From positions 1 through 5,271 of the forward strand of contig CAAFMK010000120.1 of NCBI GenBank assembly GCA_900763995.1: 5,271 bases of DNA, in the 5' to 3' direction. The DNA comes from an uncultured Oscillospiraceae bacterium (GTDB lineage: Bacteria > Bacillota > Clostridia > Oscillospirales > Oscillospiraceae). This document shows, piece by piece, positions 1-5,271 of the stretch (its first letter is position 1; each line of letters starts with the position of its first letter). Below the pieces are notes generated by a model. The model ran no database searches and was not told where the DNA came from. It saw only the letters and a program-made list of their open reading frames with translations. Made by a program: the position numbers and the translations under genes.

Positions 1-20
1 GGGGAGGCTTAAGCCTCCCC
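1..20. repeat. Perfect 20-bp palindrome at the left edge
   Basis: Bases 1-10 (GGGGAGGCTT) are the exact reverse complement of bases 11-20 (AAGCCTCCCC), with no spacer. The terminase reading frame runs open through it. Because it begins at the first base, the full extent of the repeat cannot be seen. A fold-back or assembly-end artefact fits better than a regulatory hairpin: there is no T-run after it, and it lies inside or against a coding frame. A chance or natural palindrome cannot be excluded. Confidence 0.85.
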
Positions 21-1633
21 TGTGGCGCACCCCGAATCCTCCGGAGGAGGTGGATGGCCGGGAGGTGCGTTTCAGCCCCGCTGCTGTGGATCGTGTGGTG
101 AAGACGATTGGGTGTCTTCGGCACACTAAAGGTAGATGGGCTGGCCAGCCGCTTGCGCTTGCAGCCACGCAGATTGCGTATATTATCGCCCCGCTTTTCG
201 GCTGGCAGGTGTGGAGTGATATTGCGCAGCGGTGGATTCGGCTGCGCCGGGAAGTGTTTATTGAGATGCCTCGAAAAGGCGCCAAGTCTACTCTGGCTAG
301 TGCTATTGCCATGACTATGGCTTTTGGTGATGGTGAGGGTGGTGCCGAGGTTATTATCGGCGCCGCTTCCAGGGACCAGGCCAAGGCGTGTTTTCAGCCT
401 CTCCATGATTTGGCGACTTTTTCTCCTATTCTGAGGAAAGCCGGTGTCACTACGGTGACCCATGAGATCCGCCAGCAGAGGACCTCGTCAACCATCAGGG
501 TCGTGTCATCTAGGGGTGAACTGGCGCATGGCACAAACCCGCACGCATCTATATGTGACGAGTTGCACGTCCACAAGGATGGTGTACTGCTGGAGGCGCT
601 GGAGTCGGGTTCGGGGGCTCGCCTGCAGCCGCTCTCTATGATCATCACTACAGCTGACGAAGGGCGTATCCACACACCGTATGATAAGCGTCGTACTATG
701 GTAGAAGGTGTATGTAGAGGGGATTTTCCGGCGCCACGAATGTATGGCGCGGTGTGGGCAGCCCCCGATGACGCGGATATCTATGACGAGGCTGTGTGGG
801 ATGCGGCCAATCCGCTCTATCCCGAGACTCCCAGCCCGGATTTTATGCGTGCGCAGGCAGATAAGGCCCGGGCTAATGCGGCGGATAGGGCGACGTTTAA
901 GCGACTGCATCTTGGGATTAGGGCGAACCAGAAAGAATCATACATCCCTGTGAAGATGTGGGATAGGGCTGCTGGTGATGGGTCGTGGACTCCGGAGAGT
1001 ATGGAGGGCTCGGTCGTGTATGGGGGAATGGACCTTGCGGCCGTCTCTGATCTCTGCGCTCTGATGTATGTGGCTCCGCAGGAAGACGGTCCCGATCGCG
1101 TGTGGGGGCATTATTGGATTCCTGAGGCTGCTCTGGACCGTCTGGACCACATGACGGAGCTGGCAGCTACAGAGTGGGTTCGGCAGGGATGGATCACGGT
1201 CACACCGGGTAATGTCACTGATTATGATTTTATCCGTTCTCGTATAAATGAGGATATGGGGCGGTATGACATCCGGTCTGTGGGTTTCGACCCGTGGAAT
1301 TCCACGCATCTGACGAATCAGCTGAGCGATGATGGCCTCACCATGGAGAAAGTGCGGCAGGGTGCGGTCACTCTGAGCTCACCCACGAAGGAATTGAAGC
1401 GGAGGGTGATGTCTGATCCTCCGCTTATCGATCATCGTGGGGATCCTGTGCTTCGATGGATGGTGTCGTGTCTCGTGCCACATATTGACGCTGCGGGTAA
1501 TATCAAACCGGATAAGGTGCGGTCCCGCGGGAAAATTGACGGTGTGAGTGCGTTGGTGACTGCCATTTATGTGCAGATGATGTATACTGATGCTATATCC
1601 CAGTACGAGACCGGACGATTGGAGGCTATCTAG
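2..1633 (+). CDS. terL: Phage terminase large subunit, 5'-partial
   Basis: ATP-driven motor and nuclease that packages phage DNA into the procapsid through the portal and cuts the concatemer. Residues are numbered from the GTG at 50. The N-terminal ATPase domain has a Walker A-like loop MPRKGAKST (73-81), a Walker B CDELH with D170 and E171 (169-173), and a coupling motif IITTADE (198-204). The C-terminal RNase H-like nuclease has three spaced acidic sites: D328 in GGMDLA, D414 in VGFDPW and D497 in KIDGVSA. The segment LRHTKGRWAG (23-32) is typical of this family. The frame is open from base 2, and the 16 upstream codons (P and W rich) resemble family N-termini. The GTG at 50 lies on top of its only purine-rich tract (43-50), so it is a poor start. 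I therefore treat the gene as entering from outside the window. If the GTG were the start, the protein would be 527 residues. Its TAG overlaps the portal GTG by one base. The family call is firm; the start is not. Confidence 0.95.
   Translation, partial: GRLKPPLWRTPNPPEEVDGREVRFSPAAVDRVVKTIGCLRHTKGRWAGQPLALAATQIAYIIAPLFGWQVWSDIAQRWIRLRREVFIEMPRKGAKSTLASAIAMTMAFGDGEGGAEVIIGAASRDQAKACFQPLHDLATFSPILRKAGVTTVTHEIRQQRTSSTIRVVSSRGELAHGTNPHASICDELHVHKDGVLLEALESGSGARLQPLSMIITTADEGRIHTPYDKRRTMVEGVCRGDFPAPRMYGAVWAAPDDADIYDEAVWDAANPLYPETPSPDFMRAQADKARANAADRATFKRLHLGIRANQKESYIPVKMWDRAAGDGSWTPESMEGSVVYGGMDLAAVSDLCALMYVAPQEDGPDRVWGHYWIPEAALDRLDHMTELAATEWVRQGWITVTPGNVTDYDFIRSRINEDMGRYDIRSVGFDPWNSTHLTNQLSDDGLTMEKVRQGAVTLSSPTKELKRRVMSDPPLIDHRGDPVLRWMVSCLVPHIDAAGNIKPDKVRSRGKIDGVSALVTAIYVQMMYTDAISQYETGRLEAI
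1621..1625 (+). promoter_or_regulatory. Ribosome binding site for the portal gene
   Basis: GGAGG lies inside the last codons of the terminase gene, with 7 bases between it and the GTG at 1633. The match and spacing support GTG 1633 as the portal start, directly coupled to the terminase stop. Confidence 0.75.
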
Positions 1634-3405
1634 TGGGTCTGCTGGATAGACTGAAGCGGCGCTTCAGCGCGCCGGTCTACGTCGGCGGGGTGGCCTGCGA
1701 CTTCGACGAGGCTCTCCGCATGGTGTCTGGTATGAGTGCTGGTGAGCTGTATAAAACCCAGCCGCACCTCCGTACGGTGACGGCGTTTTTGGGGCGTAAT
1801 ATCGCCCACCTCGGGTTGCATGCTTATCGTCGTATCAATGCTACCGACAGGGAGCGGGACACTACCTCTCCTGTCGGCGTGTGGCTGTCCGGTCGTAAAG
1901 CAAATCCAACGATGACATTGTATGATTTGGTTTTCGCGTTGGTTGTGGATTTGGCTCTTTACGACCGGGCTTTTTTGCTCCCATATGAGGGAGATAGTGG
2001 GTGGGAGGTATATCGTGTACCTCCCGCATGGGTGACCCCGGCCAGGAAAGACGCGCTCGGTATCTCCGAATACAATATCGGCTGGGGTCAGGGTGCCGGG
2101 ACGTCCGTGTCCCGGGATAAAATCGTTGCTGTGGAGGGGTACAGCCCATCGTCGGTGACCGGGGTAAGCCCTGCTATCGATGCCCTTAAAGACACTCTGG
2201 CTGAGCAGATTCAGGCGATGAAGTACCGGCGCCAGCTGTGGGCTCGAGGAGGGCGTGTCTCGTCTGTGCTGACGCGTCCGCAGGGGGCGCCGAGGTGGTC
2301 TGATGCTGCCCGTGAGGCTTTCCGAGAGGATTGGTACGCTAAATACACTGGTGATGGTGTCCGGGCTGGGGGCACACCCATTCTTGAGGACGGAATGGAC
2401 CTCAAGAAAATCGATTTTTCGGCATCGGATCAGCAGTACATTCAGGGCGCTAAGCTGTCATTCAGCACTGTGGCAGCAGCTTTCCATGTCAATCCCACGA
2501 TGGTTGGTGTTTTGGATAATGCGAACTACTCGAACGTTCGTGAATTCCGCAAAATGCTCTATGGGGACACGCTTGGGCCGCTTATTGCACAGCTGGAAAG
2601 CGCCTTGAATGCCTGGCTTCTCCCTATCATGCGGGTAGACGAGGGTATCTATCTGGAATTTAATGTCGCGGAAAAGCTTCAGGGCGATTTTGAGGCCCAG
2701 AGCGCGTTTTTCCAGTCTGCTGTGGGGCGGCCATACATGAGCGCCAATGAGGCTAGGGCTAAACTGAACATGCACGCTGTAGAAGGCGGAGACGACATTG
2801 TAACTCCGCTGAACGTGCTGGTGGGCGGCCAGGCCTCACCGAAAGACTCCGCACCCTCCGGCTCCGGGGTGCGGGGGATAAAATCCCGGCAGGGAATCCC
2901 CGAATGGGTGGATGGTGTCACCCGGGAGTACGTAGCAGTACTCTCGGGGGACACCAAAGACGCCCGGCGGGCAAAAAAGTTGAAAGCCATCAGTGTGCGT
3001 GCTACAGAACGGGCAGCTCGGGGCGCGATCCGTGAGCACGGATCCGGAGACTACGACACAGATCGGACCGAGGATTACCTTGAGGCTCGCGCCGAGGGTG
3101 TCGAGCAGGCGTGGGAGGACACTGATGATGATAGCCCCGAGGCCCTGAGCGTGTTTGCATCCGGGCTGGCCCTGTGGGACTACTCATGGGGGCGGCTGGA
3201 GGCTGGCCGCCAGAATGGGGCTGCCACGAAGACTTGGGTCACTACCTCTAGTAATCCTAGGGCTGAGCACGCTGCCATGAATGGGGAGACTGTTGGTCTG
3301 GATGAAGAGTTTTCTAATGGGCTTAGGTGGCCGGGCGACTCCGCGTCTGGTGATCCAGCTGAAGTTGCAAATTGCCGATGTGAAGTAGTGGTGAATTGGG
3401 CATGA
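1633..3405 (+). CDS. HK97-type portal protein fused to a C-terminal MuF-like domain
   Basis: The portal forms the dodecameric ring at one vertex through which DNA enters and leaves and to which the terminase and head-tail connectors bind. This protein is 590 residues, well above the roughly 400-450 usual for an HK97-type portal. Residues about 1-395 are the portal: NPTMTLYDLVFALVVDLALY (91-110) leads into the wing, DKIVAVEGYSP (162-172) and VSPAIDALKDTLAEQ (178-192) follow, and LSFSTVAAAFHVNPTMVGVL (275-294) with the helix after it matches the clip and crown part of the family. A loose P/S/G linker (about 401-420) joins a charged helical region (421-530) to a MuF-like end: KTW (533-535), H546 in AEHAAMNG, LDEEF (556-560) and the hallmark NCRC (580-583). 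MuF proteins are minor head proteins bound to the portal inside the head. No separate minor head gene follows, so the fusion probably fills that role. The start is GTG with a good upstream GGAGG. The portal call is very sure, the MuF call likely. Confidence 0.95.
   Translation: MGLLDRLKRRFSAPVYVGGVACDFDEALRMVSGMSAGELYKTQPHLRTVTAFLGRNIAHLGLHAYRRINATDRERDTTSPVGVWLSGRKANPTMTLYDLVFALVVDLALYDRAFLLPYEGDSGWEVYRVPPAWVTPARKDALGISEYNIGWGQGAGTSVSRDKIVAVEGYSPSSVTGVSPAIDALKDTLAEQIQAMKYRRQLWARGGRVSSVLTRPQGAPRWSDAAREAFREDWYAKYTGDGVRAGGTPILEDGMDLKKIDFSASDQQYIQGAKLSFSTVAAAFHVNPTMVGVLDNANYSNVREFRKMLYGDTLGPLIAQLESALNAWLLPIMRVDEGIYLEFNVAEKLQGDFEAQSAFFQSAVGRPYMSANEARAKLNMHAVEGGDDIVTPLNVLVGGQASPKDSAPSGSGVRGIKSRQGIPEWVDGVTREYVAVLSGDTKDARRAKKLKAISVRATERAARGAIREHGSGDYDTDRTEDYLEARAEGVEQAWEDTDDDSPEALSVFASGLALWDYSWGRLEAGRQNGAATKTWVTTSSNPRAEHAAMNGETVGLDEEFSNGLRWPGDSASGDPAEVANCRCEVVVNWA
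2893..3402 (+). other. MuF-like minor head domain within the portal fusion
   Basis: This is the segment coding for portal residues 421-590. Its last 60 residues carry the pattern known from Mu F and SPP1 gp7 relatives: a KxW strand, a conserved His followed by MNGE, an acidic-aromatic turn, a proline-containing loop (WPGD, 566-569) and the terminal CRC (581-583). No toxin or enzyme domain follows; the protein ends seven residues after CRC. The helical part (421-530) is less recognisable and could instead be a spacer. No base-composition break separates it from the portal part by eye. Confidence 0.75.
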
Positions 3406-4052
3406 AAAAGAAGTCTATTGAGATTCGGACTAAGGACTTTATCGATAGGTCCGAGGAGGGCGTAATCTCTGGTTACGCGTCTGTTTTCGGTAATGTCGAT
3501 TCGTATGGTGACATCGTCGTAAAAGGTGCGTTTTCCAAATTCCTTTCCGAGCTGGAGCGTACGGGCAAAAAGATCTCCGTCTACTACGGCCATAACATGG
3601 AGGATCCTCGGGCAAATATCGGGGTAGTCACTGAGCTGGAGGAGCAAGACCACGGCTTGTGGTTCAAGGCCCAGTTGGATCTCTCCGGCGATACATATGG
3701 GCGCATCGTGTACGAGCAGCTTAAAGACGGCCGGCTCGATTCCATGAGTTTCGGATACTCTATCGTGGATGCCGCCCCCACAGGGGAAGGCTATGAGCTT
3801 CGAGAGTTGAAACTTTTCGAGGTTTCTGTGGTGCCCATTCCGGCAAATGATCAGGCTCTGGTTACTTCGGTCAAAGCCGGTAGGGCGATCTCCCGCAAGA
3901 ATATGGATTTGATCCGGGCCGCATATGAGGCTCTCGGAGAGATCCTCGACCAGTACGGTGACGAGGAAGATAGTGAGCAGGAAAACAGCCAGAAAGGTAT
4001 TCCTCTGGCTGAAGTAATGGCCCTTTTGGGCGTGAAGGAGGAGATTCAGTGA
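3402..4052 (+). CDS. HK97-family prohead maturation protease
   Basis: Serine protease of the herpesvirus-assemblin-like fold (peptidase family S78/U35) that is enclosed in the procapsid, removes the capsid protein's N-terminal delta domain, and then degrades itself. The 216 residues are a usual length. The N-terminal GYASVFGNVDSYGDIVVKGAF (24-44) is the family's opening signature. Catalytic candidates are H64 in YYGHNME, S116 in DSMSFGY and E140 in LFEVSVVPIPAN. The tail (about 165-216) is helical with an acidic, low-complexity stretch (184-196) and may be the part that targets or is self-processed; that is inference. I chose ATG 3402 because it makes an ATGA overlap with the portal stop. An in-frame TTG six bases upstream would add only two residues. 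There is no good Shine-Dalgarno before it, only weak GTGGTG at 3388-3393, so translation probably depends on coupling to the portal gene. Confidence 0.95.
   Translation: MKKKSIEIRTKDFIDRSEEGVISGYASVFGNVDSYGDIVVKGAFSKFLSELERTGKKISVYYGHNMEDPRANIGVVTELEEQDHGLWFKAQLDLSGDTYGRIVYEQLKDGRLDSMSFGYSIVDAAPTGEGYELRELKLFEVSVVPIPANDQALVTSVKAGRAISRKNMDLIRAAYEALGEILDQYGDEEDSEQENSQKGIPLAEVMALLGVKEEIQ
4035..4043 (+). promoter_or_regulatory. Strong ribosome binding site for the capsid gene
   Basis: AAGGAGGAG lies within the end of the protease gene, 5 bases before GTG 4049. It is the strongest Shine-Dalgarno match at any gene start in the window and fixes the capsid start despite the GTG codon. It fits the need for several hundred capsid copies per particle. 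Confidence 0.85.
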
Positions 4053-5250
4053 GAACCGCTGAAAAGCTTGTGGCCCGCATCAAGGGTCTTAAGGACAAGA
4101 TCGAGCAGGCTTCGGAGAAGGCACTCGAGGATGGCGGCTTCGGCGATCGTGTGGACGAGGTCCGTGGCTGGATGGCTGAGCTGGACTCGGCCAAGAAGAG
4201 CCTCGAGACTCTTCGAGAAGGCCAGAGTATGCTGGATAGCATCCGCGGTCTGGGTGACGAGCCCCCCGAGCAGGCAGGTGCCAAGAGCCTCGGGGAGCAT
4301 GTGGTCAGGATGGTCGGTCAGCGTCTGTCAGGGCTGAAGGGGGCCAAGGGCTCTGTGAACGCTCCCGAGTGGCTCGGCCGAAAAGACGCATCAGACCCCG
4401 AAAAGATGCCGGCCAGTGCGATGCCCTATGCGACGGAGTATCTGCCGGGTCTGGTGACGCAGCGTCAGCGACTTCAGGTCGCCGATCTGTTCGCTCAGGG
4501 CACCACCGATAGTGCAGCCGTTTCCTGGCTGCGCGAGGGCTCCTCAGAGGGCTACTTCTCGGCTGTGGGTGAGGGTGATAAGAAGCCCAGCTTCCGGGTT
4601 GGTGACCCCGAGCTGATCACTGAGGCATACAAAAAGACCGCCGGGGTTATCCAGTTCTCTGACGAGATGCTGGAGGATTTCGCTTTCCTGGTTTCGGAGA
4701 TCAACGGTCGAGGAGTCTATGAGCTGCAGCTCTCCGAGGAGCGGGACCTGATCAAGGGCACCGGTACGGGCGCTTCTATCCGTGGCCTGGCAGCCACCTC
4801 CGGTATCCACGCACTCACCAAGGGTACTGATACTACCGCGGATGCCCTTTTCAGGGCGGCGTCTGCTGTGGCCCGGACGTCCGGCTACACCGCTGATGGC
4901 ATCATCATGAGTGTCGAGGACTATGCTGAGCTTCGTATGGCAAAAGATCAGAATGGGCAGTACTACGGTGGCGGTATGTTTATGCCGGCGTATGCTGCGC
5001 AGGGAGATGTCCAGCTTTTCCCGGGCGTGTGGGGTCTGAATACTGTGGTCACCCCGTCTGTCGAAAAAGGCACCGCGTATGTGGGCGCTTTCAAAACCTG
5101 CGGAACTTTCTACACCCGTGGCGGTATTCGGGTCGAGTCTACGACCTCTCACGGAGAAAATTTTGTGTCGAATATCGTCACCACTCGTATTGAGCGCAGG
5201 GCCCTTCTGGCTATCCGTCGGCCGACTGGCTTCGCGAAAGTGGACCTGAC
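4049..5250 (+). CDS. HK97-fold major capsid protein, 3'-partial
   Basis: Main shell protein of the icosahedral head. The frame is open from GTG 4049 (GTGA overlap with the protease stop) to the right edge, giving 400 full codons of phage sequence plus two bases. Residues about 4-65 are charged and heptad-like, as in the delta domain that replaces a separate scaffold and is removed by the protease; the linker to about 125 should hold the cleavage site. The E-loop is VSWLREGSSEG to GEGDKKPSF (158-182), followed by the long spine helix region ITEAYKKTAGVIQFSDEML (190-208). RDLIKGTGTGASIRGL (232-247) and the A-domain come next. The C-terminus (ENFVSNIVTTRIERRALLAI, then RPTGFAKVDL) closely resembles the end of HK97 gp5 as I recall it. 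By that comparison only a few residues and the stop codon are missing. Residue 401 is Thr whatever its third base; later apparent residues come from adapter and should be dropped. Confidence 0.95.
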
Positions 5251-5271
5251 AGATCGGAAGAGCGTCGTGTA
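5251..5271. other. Illumina TruSeq adapter remnant (not phage DNA)
   Basis: The last 21 bases, AGATCGGAAGAGCGTCGTGT plus A, match the start of the standard Illumina TruSeq adapter as read through from a short insert. It falls exactly at the end of the sequence and extends the capsid frame by meaningless codons. It should be trimmed, leaving 5250 bases of biological sequence. Confidence 0.97.

Noticed and set aside
50..52. GTG at 50 as the terminase start with GGAGGAGG as its ribosome site
   Set aside because: The purine tract (43-50) runs into the GTG, leaving no spacer, and the frame stays open to the window edge with family-like sequence.
2875..2887. Small inverted repeat GGGAT-AAA-ATCCC as a terminator
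   Set aside because: The stem is only five base pairs, there is no T-run, and it sits inside the portal linker coding sequence.
3396..3398. TTG at 3396 as the protease start
   Set aside because: ATG 3402 is the stronger codon, gives the common ATGA overlap, and begins with a MKKK end; the TTG adds only two residues without a better ribosome site.
3180..3653. Minus-strand open frame across the portal-protease junction
   Set aside because: It is antisense to the MuF end and the protease signature, both clearly coding on the plus strand, and it has no domain of its own.
4544..5152. Long minus-strand open frame (202 codons) opposite the capsid gene
   Set aside because: It lies fully inside a well-supported capsid gene, its translation has no recognisable family and is rich in Arg/His/Ser as antisense shadows are, and no ribosome site serves it.
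1..5250. A previously undescribed system hidden among the head genes
   Set aside because: Every base is accounted for by four overlapping structural or packaging genes. I saw no extra gene, array, non-coding RNA or toxin domain on either strand.
5251..5271. Apparent extra capsid residues after Thr401
   Set aside because: They are translated from sequencing adapter, not from phage DNA.

Overview
The window is the packaging and head-assembly block of a tailed double-stranded DNA phage or prophage, with a siphovirus-type HK97-like head. Four tightly packed genes run left to right: terminase large subunit (entering from the left edge), a portal protein fused to a MuF-like minor head domain, an HK97-family prohead protease, and an HK97-fold major capsid protein cut off at the right edge. 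I see no RNA gene, CRISPR array, integrase or transposon, and no intergenic gap. GC is in the high fifties by eye, GTG starts are common, and the protein sequences look like those of phages of Actinobacteria. The host call is an impression from sequence style, not a proven assignment.

Layout: bases 1-20 are a perfect palindrome at the very edge, and the terminase frame is already open through it. Terminase ends at 1633, and its TAG shares one base with the GTG start of the portal gene. The portal gene stops at 3405 in an ATGA overlap with the protease start at 3402. The protease stops at 4052 in a GTGA overlap with the capsid start at 4049. The capsid gene continues to the right edge, where bases 5251-5271 match the Illumina TruSeq adapter and are not phage DNA. 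Real phage sequence therefore ends at 5250, probably only a few codons before the natural end of the capsid gene.

Together the genes form one translationally coupled late operon. The capsid protein assembles a procapsid around the portal-MuF ring, using its own N-terminal coiled-coil delta domain in place of a separate scaffold. The protease then trims the interior, and the terminase docks on the portal, pumps in DNA and cuts it. No separate minor head or scaffold gene lies between portal and capsid.

I found no undescribed biological system. The points most worth a second look are the adapter remnant, the edge palindrome, the portal-MuF fusion, and capsid residues that match the HK97 cross-linking set.
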